From positions 71,017,277-71,081,276 of the forward strand of contig OX031056.1 of the NCBI GenBank assembly GCA_943736015.1: a DNA stretch of 64,000 nucleotides, read 5' to 3'. This document shows positions 55,563 through 64,000 of the stretch, in pieces. Position numbers and translations under genes: made by a program. The notes under the pieces were generated by a model. That model was not told where the DNA came from. It searched no databases and was given only the letters and a program-made list of their open reading frames with translations. Position 1 is the first letter of the stretch; the number at the start of each line of letters is the position of its first letter. The DNA is from Tridacna crocea. Taxonomy: Eukaryota; Mollusca; Bivalvia; Cardiida; Cardiidae.

Positions 55563-55631
55563 TCGGACAGTGTAGATCAAGATCAGACTGCACGAAACGT
55601 GCAATCTGATCTTGGACCTACACAGTCCGAT
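55563..55631. repeat. M2 hairpin MITE (unit 3)
   Basis: Counterpart of 614-681 and 42151-42219. Confidence 0.7.
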
Positions 55632-55775
55632 TACAAGACATCTTTTTTAAAAAAAAATGTGTTTAAAATAACATTATTTGGGTTTTTTACTATCGACTTA
55701 GAAGTTTTATTCAAGTTATTCAGCAGAATAAGGGTGAAGGCAGTTTTATTAGAGATACCCTTTGCTTCTTACCGT

Positions 55776-55851
55776 GCCGAGCCTCCTTAGCTCAGTCGGT
55801 AGAGTACAGGACTTGAGAACGGGGGGTCGTGAATTAAGTCCCCGGCGCGGC
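55776..55851 (+). other. tRNA-like sequence (unit 3)
   Basis: Counterpart of 831-906, with A box TAGCTCAGTCGG; the 3-prime stem has one change (GCGCGGC). Confidence 0.5.
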
Positions 55852-57314
55852 CAATTTCTTTCCGAGAATTGATGATTGTCATTGCGACAGAACTCATTCC
55901 TCTGTGCTCACCGCTGATCGTTGTTTCGCAATGGTTATGTGGAAAAGGAGCCAGTGGCTTGGAAAGAAAAATGGGCGGAATACTGGTGACAGAAACTCCA
56001 GGAAAGCAAGGATAGGTGCACTGGCCGCCGCGATTTAAACTGAATTGAAAACGGCGTTAAACACCATACAATCTATCAACCATTACTTCTTACCGTATCT
56101 GTCATCTAAAACTCTCCCGCCCCCACCGCGCCGGCCACTGGTTTCAGCCCGAGAATATGGAATACCGTTAGGGCCATCGCCTTTGAATTTGCTAATTTGA
56201 AACACGATACTCGATAGTACGATGACGATAACGCGAAACAACGAAACCACGATGGTGAAAACGCGATAGTACGATGACGATAACACGATACTACGATGGT
56301 GAAACGATAGTACGATGATGATAGTGCGATATAGTATCGTGTTTTCACCATCGTACTGTCGTAATTTCACCATCGTAGTATCGTATTTTCGTGTTTTCAC
56401 CATCGTGCTATCGTAGTATCGCATTATCATCATCGTACTATCGTATTATCGTCATCGTACTATCGTGTTATCGTCATCGTGCTATCGTGGTATCATCATC
56501 GTACTATCGTGTTTTCACCATCGCACTATCGTAGTTTCACCATCGCACTATCGTATTATCGTCATCGTACTATCGTGTTATCGTCATCGTACTATCGTGG
56601 TTTCATCATCGTACTATCGTATTATCGTCATCGTAGTATCGTGTTTTCACCATCGTACTATCGCCTTCCGGTGCGCATGCGTATCCTCAAATATTCAATA
56701 CCTACAGGACAACAGTACACATAGACGAGTTTATAAAAAAGTCATTTTGAGAGAGGCTATACTAGTCCATAGATATCCGATATTTTTCCAGTACCGAAGT
56801 TCTTTAACTCTTCCACTGCCCGTGGGGATTAAAATCGCTTTTGGAGAGCTGAGACTGTGGATTAGAAAGTGCAGTCTGCTACCTGACGCTTTTTTTTTTT
56901 AGCAAAACCATCTTACAGTACAAGAGTAATCTAATTTCAAGCTTTGAAATACCCTGAATTTATCATTATTTTTCTTTTTGGTGGCAAAAAAATTACAGGA
57001 TACATTAACCCAACTAGATTGTGGAACAACACATACATGTAGATTTATTAGAAAAACATTTTCCTGTTCTATAAGTATATATCCTAAACAAAGGTGAAAT
57101 GGGATTGGTAAATCAAAAAAAATAGCAGGTTAAATATAGGTTTGATTTGTTTGCGGGAGAAATACAGAAGTTTATGAAAGGAATATACACATTATCCTGT
57201 ATTTGTTTGGTTGAATGGTGCTTTACATCATTATCAGTATTATTTTAGTTTTATCAGTGCAACCAGTCCACCTATCCATGCTTTCCCATAAATTTTGTTC
57301 CTCGGAAAGAAATT

Positions 57315-57387
57315 GGCCGAGGTGCATATCAAACCAGTGACCTCTGTTCTCAAGTCTTCCACACTACCGACTGAGATACCAGGGCTT
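57315..57387 (-). other. tRNA-like sequence on the minus strand (SINE relative)
   Basis: Read on the minus strand it has TATCTCAGTCGGTAG, GACTTGAGAACAGAGG and ends CTCGGCCAATTTCTTTCC, the same layout as the tRNA-like copies of the duplicated units but clearly diverged. It lies inside the foldback element, so the element has picked up or been hit by the same SINE family. Confidence 0.5.
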
Positions 57388-57605
57388 GGAAGATTATGCT
57401 CTAGACAATTAGTCGTACCCAATTATGGGAAAAACAAAAGAAGCCATTTTCCCCCCTAAATACCCCTTTCTGAAGTCACTGATACAAATTTGTTGAAGTC
57501 AAAGGCAAAAGTTCTTGATACAAATTAAATTTCTGACTATATCAATGTTTAAAAAAGTTAAGATAGTGGAGAAAATCTAGTAGAAAAAAAAAAAAACAGA
57601 GTTCT

Positions 57606-57673
57606 ATGCCGGATTTGAACCTTGGTCTACTTCACATTTAGCAGGTGCTTTATCCATAAGGCCATTGACTCCG
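57606..57673 (-). other. Second tRNA-like sequence (Arg-type body)
   Basis: On the minus strand, TGGCCTTATGGATAAAG fits an A box and GGTTCAAATCC is a near-consensus B box. The anticodon stem pairs with one wobble (CTGCT/AGTAG) but the loop has eight bases, so a functional tRNA is doubtful. Confidence 0.4.
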
Positions 57674-58309
57674 CAATTGTCTAAGAGGGTAGATAACCCA
57701 ATTTACAGGCATAGCCTCTCTCAAAATGACTTTGAATAAACTCTTCCATGTGTACTGTTGTCCTGTAGGTCTTGAATATTGGAGGATGCGCATGCCCACC
57801 GGAAGGCGATAGTACGATGGTGAAAACGCGATAGTACGATGATGAAACTACGATAGTACGATGACGATAACACGATAGTACGATGACGAAAACACGATAG
57901 TACGATGACGATAGTACGATGACGATAATACGATAGTGCGGTGGTGAAACTACGATAGTGCGATGGTGAAAACACGATAGTACGATGACGATACCACGAT
58001 AGTACGATGACGAAAACACGATAGTACGATGACGATAATACGATAGTACGATGGTGAAAACACGAAAATACGATACTACGATGGTGAAATTACGACAGTA
58101 CGATGGTGAAAACACGATACTATATCGCACTATCATCATCGTACTATCGTATTGTCGTGGTTTCACCATCGTAGTATCGTGTTATCGTCATCGTACTATC
58201 GCGTTTTCACCATCGTGGTTTCGTTGTTTCGCATTATCGTCATCGTACTATCGAGTATCGTGTTTCAAATTAACACATTCAAAGGCGATGGCCCTAACGG
58301 TATTCCGTA

Positions 58310-59146
58310 CGAGAATGTCGCTATAGCTTATGCCAATCATCGGACGGAATCTTGACCGGGCCTGTAACCTCAGAATAATGTCATATTAACTCTAGGCAAA
58401 CTGTTATTTTGCCAGGGAAAGCTTTGGGTATACAAACGAAGCATGTTCTGTAAAAAGGGGGCTTAATGCATCTGCAAAAAGTATCGACTCAGGTCAGCCT
58501 GCGCAGTCCGCAACTTAAATCATATATTTTGTAGGAAGTGTAGACAAAGATCAGCATGTACATTATTACACTTCGGTCTTTTGTCTAGATTTTATTAGCA
58601 TTATTATTTTTTTGATATGGGCATTTATTATTCATGGTGGGGAAAATTTGACCTTTCTGTCGATTTTGATTGATAGGTGTTCCAACGTCTTATCGGCCAA
58701 TGAAAACGCAGCATCGGGCGTCATGTAAAAAAAAGTAAGACACAGTTTGTTATAGACATGCGATAATTTGATCGTGTCTATCTAATTATCAATACAGCCA
58801 ACATGTTCGAATTGATAAGAAAGTTATGGGAAAAAAATGTTGTTATTAGCCTTGAGCAAAACATCAGCTAGAATGAAACTGAAATAAACGCTCTTTCTCT
58901 TTCGACGCCATTTTCTGGTTAGCTTGTCAGGTTTGTCAGGCGTTAGTAAGGGGGCGTGCCAAACTCGCGTTTACAGAAAGGTCAACTGCACTGACGGCAA
59001 TGCAGTTCTCGTATTCTAACAACAAAGGTCAACTACTTGATATTCAATTCTAACAACAAAGGTCAACTACTTGATATTCAATTCGATTTTTAAAACTTCC
59101 GTATTTGGTATTCGTTTTGAAAATTAATACCTGGTAAGAGAGCATA
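58310..59146. other. Noncoding unit 3 sequence
   Basis: Resumes the unit at GAGAATGTCGCTATAGC. A partial M3 ends at about 58512, followed by the dispersed block 58513-58634 (inverse of 28672-28797), then sequence matching 2283-2748. A 37-bp tandem duplication (TTCTAACAACAAAGGTCAAC...) lies at 59015-59088. No gene. Confidence 0.55.
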
Positions 59147-59231
59147 TCGTCGGTTTACTTCGAAAACCTCGTAACTGAAGCTTGTTTCAAGCTGTAGTTA
59201 CGAGATTTTCGAAGTAAACCAACGATATTCA
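59147..59231. repeat. M4 hairpin MITE (unit 3)
   Basis: CATATCGTCGGTTTACTTCG and inverse; counterpart of 3919-4003. Confidence 0.7.
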
Positions 59232-59432
59232 ACATCAGGACAGGTATTACGTTTTACCTCAGCCAGCTAAAGAAGGGATGTGAAACATTTCAAGCCGATG
59301 GCAAAATCCAGAATTTCGCTATTTCAAAATTATGACAGAGAAGATCCCAGATCAGACCTAACGTTCTTTGCAGTCTAATCTTGAACTACACTGTCTGCAA
59401 AAAGGTCCTTGAGTTGCGGTAAGCATGTAGCT

Positions 59433-59663
59433 TTTACCTCTTTACCAAACGACAAAGTTATAGACTGGTCCAAATTGTAAGCATTTGCAGACGACAAAAT
59501 AAACGTGACTGAAGAATCGAAATTTGATTTGTGAAGAGTAGAAAATATTGTGAGAGAAGGACAAAATGCTGGTTACCAGCATTTTCTCCTTTTCCCACAA
59601 TGTTTTCCAAAGTCTACTACCTCAGGGTCGTCAAAAGTCGTTGCGTGGTAAAGGTTAAGGGTT
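59433..59663. repeat. M1 hairpin MITE (unit 3)
   Basis: Counterpart of 4205-4440 with the same GAGAGAAGGACAAAATGCTG half-arm. Confidence 0.75.
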
Positions 59664-59737
59664 AAGTTTCAACCAGTACTACAACACAAAACATCCCAGT
59701 TATAAACCATCTTTTCGCCAGAGAACATCTCTCAACT

Positions 59738-59806
59738 TCGGACAGTGTAGATCCAAGTTCAGGCTTCACATTCTGTACATCCTGATCTTGATCTACAATG
59801 TCCGTA
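59738..59806. repeat. M2 hairpin MITE (unit 3)
   Basis: CGGACAGTGTAGATCCAAG / CTTGATCTACAATGTCCG; counterpart of 4517-4586. Confidence 0.65.
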
Positions 59807-59959
59807 AAAGCGCTATGAGTCCTCGCTTAGCAGCAAAAGGGTTAAATTGCTTCTCAGGTTTCTTTCATTGAACAGGAAGAAGATCAACTTGATACTGCCT
59901 TACCTCCAACTTCTGTTTATCGCCGATTGTGCACAGTCTGATTGAGTAGACAGAAGAAG

Positions 59960-62095
59960 ATGAACGTGTCTTATTTACGGACGTGGAGTCACCTATTGGT
60001 GTTAACAGCCTCGTTGTCACTGACATCAGCAGTGATTCAGGAAAATGAAAAGCTTTGTACTTGTGAGTTTACTAATGTTACTCAAACACTCGTGATCAAA
60101 TGCAAGCCTTCAATTTCCCGGCACGAAGTGTCTAAGTGTGTAGACAAATATGGAAGTACAAAGAGGCTTGTTTTTACAGATAGCTTTCTAACCGTGATTC
60201 CAGGAGAAATTCGGAAACTTAAATATTTGATTTATCTGGACTTATCACGTAATCGGCTACAAACACTGGATTTGGATCCTCTTGAAGAAGTTTGCAGCAA
60301 ACTGGAGACACTAATATTAAATTCAAACCAGATACACAAGTTATCTAATGGCTCGATGGATTGCTTGAAAGCTTTGGTGACTTTTGCGATCGCGAATAAC
60401 TCGTTAGCGACGATAGAAAATGGAACGTTTAACAATAAGCTTAAAATGCTGGAGAAAATATCGATCATGCACAATTCTCTAACTGTCCTAGACACTAGTA
60501 TTGCCTATCTCCCAAAGTTGTTGACCAGAGGAAATATTATAGTTAATGCAACATGGAATAAAGTTTCCCGATTTACTAATTCTCGGAACGTAAGCATCAC
60601 AGATATTTATCCTAGTTATTCATTTTTAATAGTGTTGACACATAACATGTTTACTAGATTTAATGTGGACTACTACGCGAAGATGTTTTATGTTACAAAA
60701 CCAGCCTTACTTTACCGTCTATGGAACAGTGGGGTTGACGCACGTTTTAACCCCTTTATATGTGATTGTTCCATGGAGCCAGTTGCAGAACTACTGCGAG
60801 AGTTTAAGCCTATTGATCCAGACAATCCGGTCTTTTCCATCACATGTGCTACACCAAGTTCTTTATCCGGCACTGCAATATATGCAGCTAATCTCACTGA
60901 GTTTAACTGCTCAATAAGTGACAAATGTCCAAGAGGATGTTCTTGTGTAGAAACAATTAAACTACAACTTATAACGGTCCGTTGCGACAAGAGCTATATT
61001 TCATCAACACTGCCAGATGAAGTGCCCGGCCTTAACGATATCCATATCAACATTAAAAGTGGTACACTAACTAAACTTACCAGAAGAGAATATCTTAAAA
61101 ATACGACTACTCTAGACGTGTCTGGTTGTGCCGTGGATACCATTTCTACAGATATTCTGAAACAAATCTCTCGCATTGACACTGTACATCTTCATGATAA
61201 TGCATTAAGTAGAATGCCAAGAGAAATTGAACAAGTCAAGTTTAGTGGCTTAACAACACTCACTCTGCATGGTAATCCATTCTCGTGTGATTGTCATTCG
61301 GTTTGGTTCAAGAAATGGTTGATATTACACAGACGACAAATACCTGATATTGACAGAGTTCTTTGTTCCGACGGCCCTGGAAAGGGACACCCTATTATAG
61401 AGGTGAAAGATTCAGACTTTGAGTGCTTGCACCCAATTACTACCAAAGAACTTTTGATCATTATTTCTTCTGTTGTTTTTCTCTTGATAGTGATATTCAT
61501 ATTATTACACCGTAATAGAAAATTTCTTCAAGTCCTATTGATTGCTCACTGTAACATTTACTGCTTTCGCAGGAAAGCTGTCGGCGAGTTTCCTTTCGAT
61601 GTGTTTATCTCTCATAGCAGCAAGGATGACCGTTGGGTCATTGAAACACTCATACAAAAATTGGAAAGTCAGACACCTCCATACAAAGTTTTCTTCGACG
61701 AGAGAGACTTTCTCCCCGGGAAAACAATCGTAGAAAACGTTATCAGAGCAATACATTCAAGTAGGACAACTTTGCTTGTGCTTACAAATAACTTTCTTCG
61801 TAGTGACTGGTGCCTGATGGAATTCAAACAGGCTTATCTTAAACTACTTAAAGACAATGATATCAATTTTATTGTCATCGTCAAGGAAGAGCTTGACGAA
61901 AGTTTGATTGGACAAGAACTGAAAGAGTATCTGAAAACTAATGTCTATATAAAACATGGAGACAAATATTTTTGGCCGAAGCTATTGCATGCCTTACCCA
62001 TGGCCCATGTTGAGAACAGAGCAAATGATATGTCTGAGAGAACGCCATTACTTGTCGATTCATCAATTCCTTCATACATGGGAAGAAAATCTTAA
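59960..62095 (+). CDS. Toll-like receptor, copy C (711 aa, single exon)
   Basis: Paralogue of copies A and B with identical length and domain order to copy A: signal peptide, two cysteine-capped leucine-rich repeat blocks, membrane helix near 497-516 and TIR at about 544-680 with FDVFISHS, RDFLPG and FW. The frame is open six codons further upstream, but that begins with TTG; the ATG at 59960 aligns with the start of copy A. By eye it differs from copy A by about 20 residues, nearly all in the ectodomain (for example TGRQY to TRREY), and keeps the long C-terminal tail ending MGRKS. Probably functional; ligand unknown. Confidence 0.96.
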   Translation: MNVSYLRTWSHLLVLTASLSLTSAVIQENEKLCTCEFTNVTQTLVIKCKPSISRHEVSKCVDKYGSTKRLVFTDSFLTVIPGEIRKLKYLIYLDLSRNRLQTLDLDPLEEVCSKLETLILNSNQIHKLSNGSMDCLKALVTFAIANNSLATIENGTFNNKLKMLEKISIMHNSLTVLDTSIAYLPKLLTRGNIIVNATWNKVSRFTNSRNVSITDIYPSYSFLIVLTHNMFTRFNVDYYAKMFYVTKPALLYRLWNSGVDARFNPFICDCSMEPVAELLREFKPIDPDNPVFSITCATPSSLSGTAIYAANLTEFNCSISDKCPRGCSCVETIKLQLITVRCDKSYISSTLPDEVPGLNDIHINIKSGTLTKLTRREYLKNTTTLDVSGCAVDTISTDILKQISRIDTVHLHDNALSRMPREIEQVKFSGLTTLTLHGNPFSCDCHSVWFKKWLILHRRQIPDIDRVLCSDGPGKGHPIIEVKDSDFECLHPITTKELLIIISSVVFLLIVIFILLHRNRKFLQVLLIAHCNIYCFRRKAVGEFPFDVFISHSSKDDRWVIETLIQKLESQTPPYKVFFDERDFLPGKTIVENVIRAIHSSRTTLLVLTNNFLRSDWCLMEFKQAYLKLLKDNDINFIVIVKEELDESLIGQELKEYLKTNVYIKHGDKYFWPKLLHALPMAHVENRANDMSERTPLLVDSSIPSYMGRKS

Positions 62096-64000
62096 TATTA
62101 ATTTAAGATGACGTATGAACTGGCAGCTCGTGTTTGATCCTCGTATCAGCCAGTGAACGCATTCGGCATACCTCGGGTGATGGGAGACATCAGATCTCCT
62201 GGTTGAATCTGGTGGATTGATATGCAGCAGATCGGTACATTCATCGCCCGGAAATACGTCGGTTTGCCGTTATGAAAATTGTAAGGCACCTCTTACAAAA
62301 GAAAACTTGAGTTTCAATTTTCTATCTAAATCTTTCTAACTATATTTTAGTTGACAAACAGTTCGTTCATTTATTTTTTGATGTGAATTATAAATTCAGA
62401 TTGAAGTTCTCACCGACAAATAGAGGTGATTAAATTCAACGAGGTTGATTATGTCGTTGCTAAACGACTGGCATTGGTGTGCCATGTATAAGATCACGTG
62501 ATTCGCAATTCAAATGGAAACCACCGTTATACGGACGAGGTAAGATGTTGGTACGGAATCGGCTGAGTTGTGACGAGTGCCAGTGGACGATTACGGAAGA
62601 TACAATGGTTACGTGCAAAAGGGGCATTCGAAAATTTGCGTAAAATGTCGTCTCGGATCAGCTTGCGCAGTCCGCGCAGGCTTATCCGAGACGGCACTTC
62701 ACGACTACATTATATTTTGCGCTAGAGTAGACCTGTGAAAAACAGAAAATTGTATAAAAATGGGAAGTGTCGTTTCGAATTAGTGTGTGCGGAATGCGCA
62801 TGATCCGAGAGGACACTTTTCGCAAATGTCCGAATGTCTATTTTCGCGTGTTGCAAGCCAGTTAAATTACAGTTTGTACTCGCCGATCAACTGTATGAAT
62901 AATCGAGTAATGGTATGTGCAAAAGGGAGATATCAAAGCACCTGCAAAAAGAAGGGACTTAGTAGGTCAGCCTAAGCAATCCGCACAGGCTGACCTGGGT
63001 CGAACCTTTTTGCTATTGTGAACTTTTCTGAATGACACACCGCTGTTACTACCTTATAAGTTAGACCTTGTCAGACAAACTGGCTTTTATAGATACATAA
63101 CTAAGTAATGACAAGCGTGCTAAACGGTTCACGGAGATGCATAAAACTTCCTCAGTTTCTATTGAAGAATGTTTTATGCTTGATGTTATGGGCCATACAT
63201 TTTTTTATTTGCTCCCGGTTTTGTAGCAAATATATATTAGCTATAGGATATATTTATAAGTCGATATTTGTATTTTACATCATTGTCATAATGGCGCGTG
63301 AAGTTCGTTTTTCACACAACGGGTTCTTTGACAAATACCACTTCAGCGTTCTCGACGCTTTGATTTTTTTTTTGCTGCCGGTTTTGTGGCAAATATATAT
63401 TAGCATTATGTCTAAGTCGATATTTGTGCATATAATACTAGAAAATTGTAGGGCTTATTTCACATAATTGTCATAATGGCGTGTCAAAGTCGCTTTTTTT
63501 TACGTGTTTCCAGCTGTTTTAAGGATTTTTTGAAAGTTTAAGGGATGCAATACAATCTGTAGCTCTCTTTAGAGTCAATGACTAGCCTTAAAGAGTCGTA
63601 AATGACAATGGGCAAAAGATAAGATAAAAACACTGCCTTTCTTGAAAGCGTCATCTTCAGTTCCCTCGCGGTACTTTGAGTAGTTTCATCTACGTATCTG
63701 TACGTAGGCCATTCGGCAGACAAAACTTAATTCGTATACAAGATTATGAACCACTGGTTCCGTATTAGTAACATACCGGAACCTTTGGCCAATAACTTGG
63801 CATGCTACAGATCATTCAAAAATTCTTATGAAACCATTTTCTTTGTCAAATACGGTGAAACTCTTCAAGTTAATCCTTATATTATAAAATGGCCTACAAC
63901 ACGCGAAATGGGCCATTCGGATATTTTCGTACAGTATCGTTTCCGATCAGCCTACATTCGGACGGTTCGTTGTTGGACAAACCGGGTGTTATGGATCGAT
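62096..64000. other. 3-prime flank of receptor C and end of window
   Basis: Matches 6868-8795 of unit 1, including M3 palindromes at about 62645-62705, 62770-62825 and 62965-63005. ORFs here are not shared in frame with the other units. No further gene seen. Confidence 0.55.

Larger units (their letters stand above)
56157..58309. mobile_element. Foldback element with about 600-bp TIRs of 20-bp subrepeats
   Basis: Inserted in unit 3 within GAGAATGTCGCTA. The 7-bp CGAGAAT lies on both sides (56150-56156, 58310-58316). The ends GGAATACCGTTAGGGCCATC and inverse begin inverted repeats about 600 bp long. Most of each is made of short subrepeats such as CGATAGTACGATGACGATAA and ACGATGGTGAAAACGCGATA. 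The inner boundary includes CGCCTTCCGGTG / CACCGGAAGGCG. The unique middle (about 56770-57700) holds two tRNA-like sequences but no transposase. Long inverted repeats built of tandem subunits recall Drosophila FB and Mutator-type foldback elements; superfamily unassigned. Confidence 0.8.
54926..64000 (+). repeat. Segmental duplication unit 3 (cut by window end)
   Basis: Starts GATACTGTATACAAAG and follows unit 1 closely: tRNA-like sequence, hairpins, receptor copy C and its 3-prime flank. The window ends at a position corresponding to about 8795 of unit 1, just before the minisatellite would begin. Receptor C is closer to copy A than to copy B. Confidence 0.8.

Noticed and set aside
56083..58355. 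ORFs of 60-162 codons in the foldback element on both strands
   Set aside because: They are translations of the 20-bp CGATAGTACGATG subrepeats (YRHRTIVLSSSYY-like), open by composition, with no domain.
59942..59959. Upstream extension of receptor C by six codons
   Set aside because: It begins with TTG and breaks alignment with the start of copy A; the ATG at 59960 directly precedes the signal peptide.

Overview
The window is animal nuclear DNA, most likely from a bivalve mollusc. The support is three intronless Toll-like receptor genes, abundant short hairpin transposons of a kind common in bivalve genomes, and a Polinton/Maverick-type DNA element. The species cannot be fixed from sequence alone. 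Nothing looks bacterial: there are no operons or ribosome-binding sites, the coding density is low, and there are many transposon footprints.

Layout. The window is a tandem segmental duplication of a roughly 11-12 kb ancestral unit: unit 1 from position 1 to about 31.2 kb, unit 2 from 33.54 to 54.92 kb, and unit 3 from 54.93 kb past the window end. Each unit carries, in order, a tRNA-like (SINE-type) sequence, several hairpin MITEs, one single-exon Toll-like receptor gene on the + strand (4732-6867, 46477-48582, 59960-62095), a cluster of GC-rich palindromic repeats, and a 35-bp minisatellite (that of unit 3 lies beyond the window). The units differ mainly by later insertions: a CACTA-like element (2752-3908), the Polinton (9072-27448), a TA-flanked TIR element (27488-29188), a small hAT-like MITE (29556-29734), an 8-kb insertion holding a hAT element (37927-39161) and many MITEs, a GGCGGGGGATA-ended element (48891-51113), and a foldback element (56157-58309).

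Main discovery. Positions 9072-27448 form one mobile element flanked by a perfect 6-bp target duplication, TCAGTT. Almost all of it is a giant near-perfect palindrome with arms of about 9.1-9.3 kb and a 35-bp spacer. Each arm carries a protein-primed family B DNA polymerase (about 1,530 aa), a 1.2-kb array of 22-bp units arranged in a 221-bp higher-order repeat, a small membrane-protein ORF, and a broken packaging-ATPase start with Walker A. Integrase, protease and capsid genes were not seen. The palindrome turns at a short inverted repeat inside a decayed second polymerase fragment, which suggests a fold-back (snap-back) replication origin. The left polymerase is frameshifted. The right one is open, with one change in exonuclease motif II. 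The target duplication and the cleanly rebuilt minisatellite target show that this mirrored form integrated as a unit.

How the parts relate. The receptors are cell-surface or endosomal immune sensors that would signal through their cytoplasmic TIR domains. The TIR domains are almost identical between copies while the ectodomains differ more, as expected for a young, locally expanding receptor family. The rest of the window is dominated by repeats and transposons. No other protein-coding gene can be supported with confidence.
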